From Sporosarcina sp. ANT_H38 (lineage in GTDB: Bacteria > Bacillota > Bacilli > Bacillales_A > Planococcaceae): 64,000 nucleotides of DNA. Under the pieces are notes generated by a model that did not search any database, was not told the origin of the DNA, and saw only the letters and a list, made by a program, of their open reading frames with translations. Both the position numbers and the translations under genes were made by a program. The stretch covers positions 682,001-746,000 of the forward strand of contig NZ_VOBC01000001.1 in assembly GCF_008369195.1 (NCBI RefSeq), given 5' to 3'. Numbering within the stretch: the stretch's first letter is position 1; each line of letters begins with the position of its first letter. Below are positions 25,599 through 35,514 of this stretch, piece after piece.

Positions 25599-26474
25599 AT
25601 GGCGCAGGATGAGAAATTAGAAAAAATAAAAGAAAATGTATGGAAGTTAGAGAAAGATGGAAAACGCTTTTCAGTGAAACGATACTATTCCAACTCCACT
25701 GCAAAGAAAGTACGACGTGTACATGAGGCGCTACATTCTGTTTCGTTCCCACATATAGTAGATGTTGTACCTCAAGAAAGTCAACTGAGGTTCGTCCAAC
25801 CATGGCTGGATGGAGCAAAAGCGGTCAACTTTAAGAAAAGAGCAGATCGAACGGATTCACTTGCCGCACTTCATGCACTTCATGAAACGAAAGTGCAACT
25901 CGACTGGCACGCCTCACCTTATTTACATCCGTACCCCCTCATCGCGAAGTGGGAAGACCGGATAAGTCGTTTCCGAGAAATAAGCGGAGACTGTGAGGCG
26001 TATATTGGAAAAGGCCTTGTCGATGAAATCTTGTTTTATGCATTAAACGCGATTAGCGCAGTGAAAAAAACCTACAAAGACAATTTGGATGGTACGTTGC
26101 TCCATGGCGATGTTGTTCATCATAATATCCTGCGTGATATAGACGGTGAAATCAAGTTCATCGATTTCGATCTGGCAAGTACTGGACCTGCAGGTACTGA
26201 AATTGCGCTATGGATTCATCGAGTGTTGCCACAAATCGGCTATGACATTGATTTCCTATTTGATGAACAGCCTTCACTGAAGAAATTGGATAATGCTTCT
26301 AAGACGCTGCTTCTATTTCCGAATGAAATGCTCCGTGAATGGCTCTATCTTTTCACTTTGTCACCAGCTGGCAGAGTGAGGCAGGCGAAGCAACTTGTCC
26401 CCTTTACTGAGACTGCGCTCTCACATTGGCCGAAATTATGGTATGATATCGAACGGATTAACATACAAAGGTAA
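25599..26474 (+). CDS. YsxE/CotS-type spore coat kinase-like protein
   Basis: 291-residue protein of the aminoglycoside phosphotransferase/CotS fold. The putative catalytic loop L-L-H-G-D-V-V-H-H-N-I-L and metal motif F-I-D-F-D-L-A are intact near residues 168-195. B. subtilis YsxE and CotS family members are spore-coat proteins; YsxE depends on SafA for localisation. Here it follows the SafA-like gene by 7 bp, which supports a coat role. It is about 45 residues shorter than B. subtilis YsxE. No strong ribosome site is visible, so translation may be coupled to the preceding gene. Confidence 0.75.
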   Translation: MAQDEKLEKIKENVWKLEKDGKRFSVKRYYSNSTAKKVRRVHEALHSVSFPHIVDVVPQESQLRFVQPWLDGAKAVNFKKRADRTDSLAALHALHETKVQLDWHASPYLHPYPLIAKWEDRISRFREISGDCEAYIGKGLVDEILFYALNAISAVKKTYKDNLDGTLLHGDVVHHNILRDIDGEIKFIDFDLASTGPAGTEIALWIHRVLPQIGYDIDFLFDEQPSLKKLDNASKTLLLFPNEMLREWLYLFTLSPAGRVRQAKQLVPFTETALSHWPKLWYDIERINIQR

Positions 26475-26605
26475 TGTCGAATGCGGGGTAATTGAAGCGG
26501 GAGAAATTGAATCTATTTTAGTGGAGAACGAAAGCCTGCAAAATACCTATGAAAAAGTAGAAGAACGCAGTTAATACCTATATAATGCAATTAGATTTCC
26601 TGCAC

Positions 26606-26660
26606 ATAGCCATTCGCCAAAGAATTATTTAAATTCTTAAGGCGGATGGCTATTTATTTT
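26606..26660 (+). terminator. Terminator after the coat gene pair
   Basis: Long compound hairpin: a 13-bp outer stem (atagccattcgcc / ggcggatggctat, one G-U) and a 7-bp inner stem (aagaatt / aattctt), followed by ttatttt. The 130 bp between the kinase-like gene and this hairpin hold nothing recognisable. Confidence 0.82.
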
Positions 26661-26762
26661 GATGAAGAAAACAATAAACATTTATACTAGTAAAGTAGTG
26701 TATTATTCAATTATACGTAAAAAAATATATGGCGGTAGTCACAGGAAGGAAGTTCGTTAGGC

Positions 26763-27998
26763 TTGATTGAAACACTAATGGTTAATTTTCTGTTTTTACT
26801 CTCTCCGGTTTTAGTAGCTTTGATTTTCTTTGAGGATAAATTAACTAAATTTAATAAATATATCCTTGTTTTAATGGCGGCAATTGCGCTCTTATTATGT
26901 ATGGCGTTTCCAATTACAATAGATTTAGGGTTTATTATTGATTTAAGATACATACCATTTATCATCGTTGCACTTTTTGGTGGCTATAAAATGGTCTTTC
27001 CGCTTTATCTTGTTTTAAATTTGTACCGTTTTATCATTGGCGGAGAAGGGATTTATCACTCTCTGATTTTCTCAACAATTATTTTTTTGCTTGTTCCTTT
27101 ATTAAGCAGAAGATTTATGCAGCAAAATTCGCGTAAAAGAATTTTATATGCAACAGGTACCGGCATCGGTGTAAGTGTTTTACACTTTTTCGGATTGAGC
27201 TTCGATTATCCGACGTTAACAACTGAATACTGGACGTTAGTTTTCTGTAATTTAACAACTCATTCCATTGTAATATTCATCATCATGTCTTTAGTAGAAA
27301 AAATAATATCCAACATAAAAACACGTGAAACGTATGTGCAATCAGAAAGAATGAAAGATATTAGCAATTTTTCGGCCAGTATTGCCCATGAAATAAGAAA
27401 CCCGCTTACTGTAACAAGGGGATTTTTACAACTGCTAAACGAGTCGAAAACGCTTACCGCTGATGAAAAAATATACATTGATTTTTCGTTAAAAGAAGTA
27501 GAACGGGCAGGGAATATTGTCAGTGATTTTCTAACGTTCTCCAAACCGCAATCCGAAAATGTTGTCTTTTCGGATTTCTCGAAAGATTTAAATTATGTAG
27601 AAAATATTATGCAACCATATGCGAAGATGAATCGAGTTAATATCCTGGTTCGTTTTACGAATACACTGAAAATAAAATATGATGAAAATCAAATTCAACA
27701 ATGCCTCATCAATTTATTGAAAAATGGCATCGAATCGATGCAGGAAAACGGTGGCACCCTCTATGTTGAGGTTTCGGAACACGAGAAGAATATCTTGATA
27801 AAGATTCAAGACAGCGGGATTGGTATGACAACAGAAGGGATTTCGCAATTAGGAAAACCTTATTACTCTACAAAAAAAGAAGGAACAGGTCTTGGAATGC
27901 TCATGGTTTATAGTACGATCAGGAATGTTAAAGGGGAAATTAAAGTAAAAAGTACAGTTGGAAAAGGAACAACTTTTCTATTATACATACCTGTTTAA
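26763..27998 (+). CDS. Orphan membrane histidine kinase (5TM-LYT type)
   Basis: 411-residue sensor kinase. About five or six membrane segments fill residues 5-180 and resemble the 5TMR-LYT sensor of LytS and sporulation kinase KinB. The H box is S-I-A-H-E-I-R-N-P-L-T-V near residue 207; the N box Q-C-L-I-N-L-L-K-N-G-I-E-S is near 315, followed by G1 D-S-G-I-G-M and G2 G-T-G-L-G-M. TTG 26763 is used, after ggaaggaag; ATG 26781 is an alternative. No response regulator is adjacent and strong terminators lie on both sides, so it is a monocistronic orphan. Feeding the Spo0 phosphorelay is plausible but unproven. Confidence 0.85.
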   Translation: MIETLMVNFLFLLSPVLVALIFFEDKLTKFNKYILVLMAAIALLLCMAFPITIDLGFIIDLRYIPFIIVALFGGYKMVFPLYLVLNLYRFIIGGEGIYHSLIFSTIIFLLVPLLSRRFMQQNSRKRILYATGTGIGVSVLHFFGLSFDYPTLTTEYWTLVFCNLTTHSIVIFIIMSLVEKIISNIKTRETYVQSERMKDISNFSASIAHEIRNPLTVTRGFLQLLNESKTLTADEKIYIDFSLKEVERAGNIVSDFLTFSKPQSENVVFSDFSKDLNYVENIMQPYAKMNRVNILVRFTNTLKIKYDENQIQQCLINLLKNGIESMQENGGTLYVEVSEHEKNILIKIQDSGIGMTTEGISQLGKPYYSTKKEGTGLGMLMVYSTIRNVKGEIKVKSTVGKGTTFLLYIPV

Positions 27999-28065
27999 CT
28001 TTATTGATATATGGCGGGGTAATTGTTATGATTAGTATCATCTAGTAAAATGCGAGTGAGTGAAC

Positions 28066-28099
28066 GATGGCCGCCAACAAAGCGGTCATCTTTTCTTTT
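28066..28099 (+). terminator. Terminator after the histidine kinase gene
   Basis: Nine-bp stem (gatggccgc / gcggtcatc, one G-U), loop caacaaa, followed by ttttctttt. Confidence 0.8.
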
Positions 28100-28137
28100 G
28101 CTTACTAGCTTCAATTAAAGGTAGAAAGTGCGTTCGT

Positions 28138-28147
28138 ATGGTATAAT
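28138..28147 (+). promoter_or_regulatory. Extended -10 promoter of ruvAB
   Basis: TGG-TATAAT extended -10 ending at 28147, with no clear -35, 27 bp before the ruvA start and just after a terminator. Confidence 0.55.
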
Positions 28148-28174
28148 CGGTTTTATATATAGGGGGAGAGTAGC

Positions 28175-28780
28175 TTGTACGACTACATAAAAGGGCAAGT
28201 CACACGTGTGACGCCTGAACATATTACACTCGAACAGGGCGGGATAGGTTGGCTTATAATGACGCCGAATCCGTATGCTTTTCATAAAACAGAAGATATC
28301 CAGCAAGTGTTTACTTTTCTGCATGTCCGAGAAGATATTCAGTTACTTCTCGGTTTCAAATCACTTGAACAGCGAGAATTGTTTAAAAAGCTGATTACGG
28401 TTTCAGGTATCGGTCCAAAAGGTGCGCTCGCAATACTTGCTAGTGGCATTCCCTCACAAGTGATTGGCGCAATCGAACGGGAGGATGAAACGTTCCTAGT
28501 TCAATTTCCTGGAGTTGGGAAAAAGACGGCGCGGCAGATGATCCTCGATTTGAAAGGGAAATTGTATGATTTATTTAATGCAATGGACATGCCAGATGAG
28601 GATGTTACACTTCTTACAATGGCGGAAAATGGTGCGCTTGATGAAGCAATACTTGCACTAGAAGCACTTGGTTACTCTCAGCGAGAGCTGACGAAAGTGA
28701 AACCGAAATTAGAAAAAGAAGAACTTGATACAGAAGGGTACATGAAAATGGCACTTCGATTATTATTGAAACAGAATTAA
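28175..28780 (+). CDS. ruvA: Holliday junction branch migration protein RuvA
   Basis: 201-residue junction-binding subunit. It has the N-terminal OB fold (M-Y-D-Y-I-K-G), two helix-hairpin-helix motifs (V-S-G-I-G-P-K-G-A-L and F-P-G-V-G-K-K-T-A) and a C-terminal RuvB-binding domain. TTG 28175 follows aggggga. RuvB is encoded 124 bp downstream. Confidence 0.96.
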   Translation: MYDYIKGQVTRVTPEHITLEQGGIGWLIMTPNPYAFHKTEDIQQVFTFLHVREDIQLLLGFKSLEQRELFKKLITVSGIGPKGALAILASGIPSQVIGAIEREDETFLVQFPGVGKKTARQMILDLKGKLYDLFNAMDMPDEDVTLLTMAENGALDEAILALEALGYSQRELTKVKPKLEKEELDTEGYMKMALRLLLKQN

Positions 28781-28904
28781 TGAATATATTAATTGAAGTA
28801 TTGAATCCGGTGTATAAACAGAGTGAACGCGCCTAGCGCCGAAACGAATTTGAAGGGAATCTTTATTTCAATTTATATAGCAACGGCAGAAAGGGGGGCG
28901 GACA

Positions 28905-29915
28905 ATGGAGGAACGTGTTATTTCCGGAGAAGTATCGGAGTTCGATGAACGTTTTGAACAATCGCTTAGACCGCAATTTCTGACTCAATATATCGGACAG
29001 GAAAAAGTGAAAGAAAACCTCAGTATTTTCATCGAAGCAGCAAAAGGCCGCAGCGAAAGTTTAGACCATGTCCTATTGTATGGACCACCGGGTCTCGGAA
29101 AGACGACGCTCGCAACCGTCATTGCCAATGAAATGGACGTCAATATCCGAATGACTAGTGGCCCTGCAATTGAACGCCCTGGTGATCTCGCAGCTGTCGT
29201 TTCATCTCTCGAACCGGGAGATGTGTTGTTTATCGATGAAATCCATAGGTTAAACCGTGCAATCGAAGAAGTGTTGTATCCTGCGATGGAAGACTTTTGT
29301 TTGGATATTGTTGTAGGGAAAGGGCCATCTGCACGCTCGATACGACTCGATTTACCGCCATTCACACTGATCGGGGCAACAACACGTGCAGGCGCATTAT
29401 CTGCGCCGCTAAGAGACAGGTTCGGCGTTCCACTTCGGCTTGAGTATTACGATGTTGCTCCACTCAAGGAAATCGTCATTCGCAGTGCAGGGCTTTTTGA
29501 AGTGGCTATCGACGAGCAGGCGGCTGTTGAAATTGCCCGCCGTTCCCGTGGTACTCCGCGTATTGCAAACAGGCTGTTACGCCGTGTGCGAGATTATGCA
29601 CAAGTAAGAGGCAACGGCAGCATTACAATTGATATTGCAAATGACGCGCTTGAAATGCTGCAAGTCGATTCACATGGTCTTGATCATATTGACCATAAGT
29701 TGCTAACTGGAATGATTGAACGCTTTCGTGGCGGACCTGTTGGGATTGATACGATATCCGCAAGTATTGGCGAAGAGTCGGTGACAATTGAAGATGTCTA
29801 CGAACCCTATCTTCTTCAAATTGGCTTTATCCAGCGGACGCCGCGCGGACGGATTGCGACTCGTCTTGCATACGAGCATTTCGGCTATCCAGTTCCCGAG
29901 CACAACGATTTCTAA
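28905..29915 (+). CDS. ruvB: Holliday junction helicase motor RuvB
   Basis: 336-residue AAA+ ATPase. Walker [10 protein letters not shown] is near residue 64, Walker B F-I-D-E-I-H near 112, sensor I G-A-T-T-R-A-G and the R-D-R-F-G arginine finger region are intact; a winged helix forms the C-terminus. Start ATG follows aaggggggcgg. Confidence 0.97.
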   Translation: MEERVISGEVSEFDERFEQSLRPQFLTQYIGQEKVKENLSIFIEAAKGRSESLDHVLLYGPPGLGKTTLATVIANEMDVNIRMTSGPAIERPGDLAAVVSSLEPGDVLFIDEIHRLNRAIEEVLYPAMEDFCLDIVVGKGPSARSIRLDLPPFTLIGATTRAGALSAPLRDRFGVPLRLEYYDVAPLKEIVIRSAGLFEVAIDEQAAVEIARRSRGTPRIANRLLRRVRDYAQVRGNGSITIDIANDALEMLQVDSHGLDHIDHKLLTGMIERFRGGPVGIDTISASIGEESVTIEDVYEPYLLQIGFIQRTPRGRIATRLAYEHFGYPVPEHNDF

Positions 29916-29944
29916 TTCAATTATAAAGGGAGAATTTATAGACG

Positions 29945-32135
<2,191 letters not shown>

Positions 32136-32175
32136 ATCTTGTATAATGAAACTTGATTGAAGGGGGGATATATAT

Positions 32176-32442
32176 ATGAGTGGTGGATTAGTGCAACTAT
32201 TACCTTTCGTTGCGATGTTTGCAGTGATGTGGTTCTTACTTATCAGACCGGCGCAAAAGAAACAGAAAGCGACGAAGCAAATGCAATCAGGTTTGAAACG
32301 TGGAGATAAGGTTATTACAATCGGCGGTCTTCATGGCACAGTCGATGCTGTGGATGATTCATCGGTTTACCTTAAAGTTTCTGAAGGTAATACATTACAG
32401 TTCGACAGACAAGCAGTAGGACGTGTAACAGAATCAATCTAA
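32176..32442 (+). CDS. yajC: Sec translocon accessory subunit YajC
   Basis: 88-residue protein with one N-terminal membrane helix and the family motif M-W-F-L-L-I-R-P-A-Q-K-K-Q-K near residue 20. YajC associates with SecDF, whose gene lies 3 kb downstream. A terminator follows. Confidence 0.93.
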   Translation: MSGGLVQLLPFVAMFAVMWFLLIRPAQKKQKATKQMQSGLKRGDKVITIGGLHGTVDAVDDSSVYLKVSEGNTLQFDRQAVGRVTESI

Positions 32443-32454
32443 GCTTTGTAAAAA

Positions 32455-32520
32455 CATAAAGAGGCGATTGTCTTGGCGGGGTATTCCCCGTTCAGGCAAT
32501 CGTCTCTTTTTCCGTTTTTT
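32455..32520 (+). terminator. Terminator after yajC
   Basis: Compound hairpin: outer stem agaggcgattg / caatcgtctct (one G-U) and inner stem cgggg / ccccg, followed by T-rich runs. Ends ruvAB-queA-tgt-yajC. Confidence 0.82.
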
Positions 32521-32596
32521 GCATGTATATAAGCGAAGGGGAAAAGGGCATCCTTTTTTAGAAGGTAAGGAAGTAAAGGTTTTTCGGACTGGAACA

Positions 32597-32748
32597 GTGT
32601 CTAGACTCGAGCGTCTAGCCAATCGAGTCACTTCAGACTTTAATTAAAGGCAATGAACGCTTTTAGCTTAAGGCCTTCCATCGAAGAGGGATTAAACTCC
32701 ATCCCTCCTACTTTTCGGATCTACCAAGGCGCTTGCGCTTTTCTTAGA
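32597..32748 (+). repeat. Bacillales-type intergenic repeat, copy 2
   Basis: About 150 bp beginning tgtctagactcgagcg and ending ccaaggcgcttgcgctttt. It includes tcgagtcacttcagac, aattaaaggcaatgaacgc and actccatccctcctactt blocks. Related remnants are at 20808-20940 and 24281-24320. It fills most of the gap between yajC and the DUF421 gene, in which no gene is seen. Confidence 0.6.
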
Positions 32749-32762
32749 AGGGGGAGATTTTT

Positions 32763-33404
32763 ATGAATGATTTACTAATCATCGGTTTTCGGACCGTTTT
32801 TCTTTATGTACTCATTTTGATCATCTTACGAATTATGGGGAAACGTGAAGTCGGTGAGCTTGGAGTAATCGACGTTGTTGTCTTTATAATAATGGCAGAA
32901 GTTGCTGCATTTGCACTTGAATCCCCCGACCAGAATATAATTCACTCTATTCTACCGATGATTATCTTGCTCTTTATTCAACTCATTTCCTCTTATTTTT
33001 CATTAAAAAGTAAAAGGTTTAGAGACATTGTCGACGGTGAACCAACACTTATCATTAGGCACGGAGTCATACTGGAGCAGGAAATGCGAAAACAGCGCTA
33101 TAATTTGGATGATTTGTTCCAGCAACTTCGTGAGCAGCAGGTCGGCTCCGTCCATGAAGTGTCTTTCGCGTATTTGGAACCGTCTGGAAATCTATCGGTT
33201 TTTAAACATGATGATATTCAACCGGTACTTGCGCTGATTTCAGACGGCTATATTCAATCTAGACATTTAGAACTTATCGGTAAAACAGACGAGTGGCTTT
33301 TAAATGGACTCAGGCAACTTGGAGTGAATGATGTAAAAGAAATTTTTTATTGTTCATTTGAAAATGATGAACTGAAGTTCCAGTTAAAAGAAGCTTATCA
33401 ATAA
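32763..33404 (+). CDS. DUF421 membrane protein (YrbG/YetF family)
   Basis: 213-residue protein with three N-terminal hydrophobic segments (about residues 5-75) and a soluble C-terminal DUF421 domain beginning near I-V-D-G-E-P-T-L-I-I and including R-Y-N-L-D-D-L. Function of the family is not firmly known. In B. subtilis yrbG lies at the same place, between yajC and spoVB. Its last 7 bp overlap the 3' end of the convergent spoVB gene. Confidence 0.88.
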   Translation: MNDLLIIGFRTVFLYVLILIILRIMGKREVGELGVIDVVVFIIMAEVAAFALESPDQNIIHSILPMIILLFIQLISSYFSLKSKRFRDIVDGEPTLIIRHGVILEQEMRKQRYNLDDLFQQLREQQVGSVHEVSFAYLEPSGNLSVFKHDDIQPVLALISDGYIQSRHLELIGKTDEWLLNGLRQLGVNDVKEIFYCSFENDELKFQLKEAYQ

Positions 33405-34915
33405 TTTTTCAAGAGTTTCTTAAATAGAAATAGATCACTTTTTTTCACTTGGCCAGTCAGAATTAAAATAACCAGAAGGAAAACTATCGAAATTGCACAT
33501 TCTGTAAATAATCCGAAATCCCCGATTGGTATGAAAATCGGACGCATGATACAAGTCATGATAAATGAAGCATATGGCAAAGCAAATATAGTGAAACCAG
33601 TAGCGGTCGATTTGTTTTTCCGAAGTGTTGCTATATGAAGGAATGATGTAATTAGCACACCGAAGCCGATCGCAAGGACTGCCCCTGTCACTTGTAGACC
33701 GGGCTGGGAAGCGAGGATGAACATGACCCCAAGTTTAGCGATACCGCCGTATACGGAGTTCATCATCCCTGCCTTGGCGTCACCCGTTGCTTGTAAAATT
33801 GAATAGAGAGGACCTTGGATATAATAAAAGAAAAAAACAGGAGCAAGTAACGCCATATAGGATGCTCCTTGGGTAACGTGAAATAGTTTCTCAGCCAACT
33901 CCTGCCCGTGGATGAAAAAAACTGTAGCTGCAAAAGTTCCTGTTAAAGCGGATAAGCGCAGGGACAGATGAATCCGTTCTTTCAGTTTACTCGTATTATT
34001 TGACGCAACTGCTCCGCTTACGGCGGGAACCAGGACAACAGACAAGGCATATGGGATGAAAGCAGGGAATAGGAGTAGCGGCACGAGTACACCGGATACA
34101 ATGCCATACAGTGTTGTGGCAGCTACAGCTGAAACCCCTGAAAATGCGAGTGCGCGGAGGAAGATAATTGGTTCAAGGAACCAAGTAAACGTACCGAACA
34201 GACGGCTACCAGACGATGGCAAAGCGATCGCCAGCAGAGGTTCCATTGGATAACGCTTAAGTTTTTCTTGTTGTTTTGGTCTGCGTTTCTGTTGCTGTCT
34301 ATATTTGAACAACAAATAGAGGACAGATAGCATTTCGGCAAGAAGCGTAATGCCCATCGCATAAGCTGCACTCAATGCTGTATTGTCAGCTACAAGAAGA
34401 TGTGGCAAAAGCCATGTGATTAGCGCAATCCGGCATATTTGTTCAATGATTTGTGACCAGGCTGTTTCTTCGATACGTGCGATACCTTGGAAATATCCGC
34501 GGATCAAGCCCCCAATGGCAGCAATTGGTACGATTGCGATTCCGACGTACAGTGTTATGGATGATGCTGAATTACCGAGAAGCGTTTCAGATAAGTAGGG
34601 AACGAACAAGATTGAAGCTGGTATGAATACCGTTGCTGTCAAAATGGTAATGAAGGAAGCAGTCTTCATAAGGGAAGGGATTTTTACGGATTGCCCTTTC
34701 GCTTCGAGTTCAGCAATCACTTTGGCTATGGCAATCGGTACACCAAGCTGAACAAGTGACAGGAAAAAGATAAAAGCGGGATAAGCGGTCATGTAGATGC
34801 CGACCGCTTCTTCGCCTGCAATCCGCATGAATTGAATCCGGAAGACGAATCCTAATAGCTTGGTTAGGAAGACGGCAACCATCAGGACGACAGTTCCGCG
34901 GATGAATGAAGACAA
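33398..34915 (-). CDS. spoVB: SpoVB, MATE/MVF-type flippase-like protein
   Basis: About 505 residues with some fourteen membrane segments and the polysaccharide-transporter/MATE fold; G-V-P-I-A-I-A-K and G-Y-F-Q-G typify the family. SpoVB is needed for cortex peptidoglycan synthesis. TTG at 34915 is preferred because AGAAGGAG lies 9 bp upstream and the protein then begins near the usual S-x-F-x-R-G-T. The ATG at 34945 would place that ribosome site inside the coding sequence. It is convergent with the DUF421 gene, overlapping by 7 bp, and divergent from the comN-like gene. Confidence 0.88.
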   Translation of the reverse strand: MSSFIRGTVVLMVAVFLTKLLGFVFRIQFMRIAGEEAVGIYMTAYPAFIFFLSLVQLGVPIAIAKVIAELEAKGQSVKIPSLMKTASFITILTATVFIPASILFVPYLSETLLGNSASSITLYVGIAIVPIAAIGGLIRGYFQGIARIEETAWSQIIEQICRIALITWLLPHLLVADNTALSAAYAMGITLLAEMLSVLYLLFKYRQQQKRRPKQQEKLKRYPMEPLLAIALPSSGSRLFGTFTWFLEPIIFLRALAFSGVSAVAATTLYGIVSGVLVPLLLFPAFIPYALSVVLVPAVSGAVASNNTSKLKERIHLSLRLSALTGTFAATVFFIHGQELAEKLFHVTQGASYMALLAPVFFFYYIQGPLYSILQATGDAKAGMMNSVYGGIAKLGVMFILASQPGLQVTGAVLAIGFGVLITSFLHIATLRKNKSTATGFTIFALPYASFIMTCIMRPIFIPIGDFGLFTECAISIVFLLVILILTGQVKKSDLFLFKKLLKNY

Positions 34916-35011
34916 TTTAAACAACTCCTTCTCAATTCCGGTCATTTCATATACACTAAACCTATGCAGAAATATCCATACTTACGACTGTATAGGAAAG
35001 GGATGGAAAAG

Positions 35012-35326
35012 ATGCCTAGAGAATTCGGCCGACTGTTCACACATATGTTGCCTGCAATTGAAAGCAAAAAAACTGAATTTCATCTGTACGGCTATACAAC
35101 AGTAACCGAGGAGGATATTTGGACATTTTGTGTCAAGAAGAAATGGCGTAAAAAGAATATCGAGGAGATGGGAATGCATGAAATTGCGGATGGAATCCTT
35201 AAAATCACATCTGCAGAATTTATGACATTTACACAAATTGAAGAACAACGTAGTTCAAATTGGTTTTCCGATTTGAATAGTGAAGAACTTCAAATCTTAC
35301 TTTCACCACGTCAAATCGAAAAGTAA
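35012..35326 (+). CDS. comN: ComN-like post-transcriptional regulator
   Basis: About 104 residues, ComN/YrzD family. The core L-Y-G-Y-T-T-V-T-E-E-D-I-W-T-F-C-V-K-K-K-W matches the family pattern of a leucine/tyrosine turn followed by T-E-x-x-L/I-W. In B. subtilis ComN post-transcriptionally controls the comE operon and is encoded between spoVB and secDF, as here. ATG 35012 is 8 bp from ggaaaggga; two ATGs further upstream are poorly spaced. Confidence 0.75.
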   Translation: MPREFGRLFTHMLPAIESKKTEFHLYGYTTVTEEDIWTFCVKKKWRKKNIEEMGMHEIADGILKITSAEFMTFTQIEEQRSSNWFSDLNSEELQILLSPRQIEK

Positions 35327-35352
35327 ACTATGAGAATATGAAATATGACTAT

Positions 35353-35381
35353 TTGACACATGAATGACTGTGTTTCATAAT
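35353..35381 (+). promoter_or_regulatory. Strong promoter of secDF
   Basis: TTGACA (35353-35358), 17-bp spacer, CATAAT (35376-35381): consensus -35 and one mismatch in the -10. Transcription would begin near 35388, giving a 125-nt leader with a small hairpin (agcgcc / gggcgct, about 35415-35440). Confidence 0.78.
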
Positions 35382-35514
35382 AGATATATTGTGTTTTTAT
35401 AATGTTTAGTATTCAGCGCCAAGTTATTGCGGGGGCGCTGTCGCTATTCTCGGAGTATGTACATAGATAAATCCCGTACAGCTGCACTCCATATTTAGAG
35501 GGGGAACTTAGATT

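Noticed and set aside
26475..26575. Short frame ending E-K-V-E-E-R-S just after the kinase-like coat gene
   Set aside because: No start codon with a ribosome site; only about 17 codons from the first GTG. Could be a remnant but cannot be supported.
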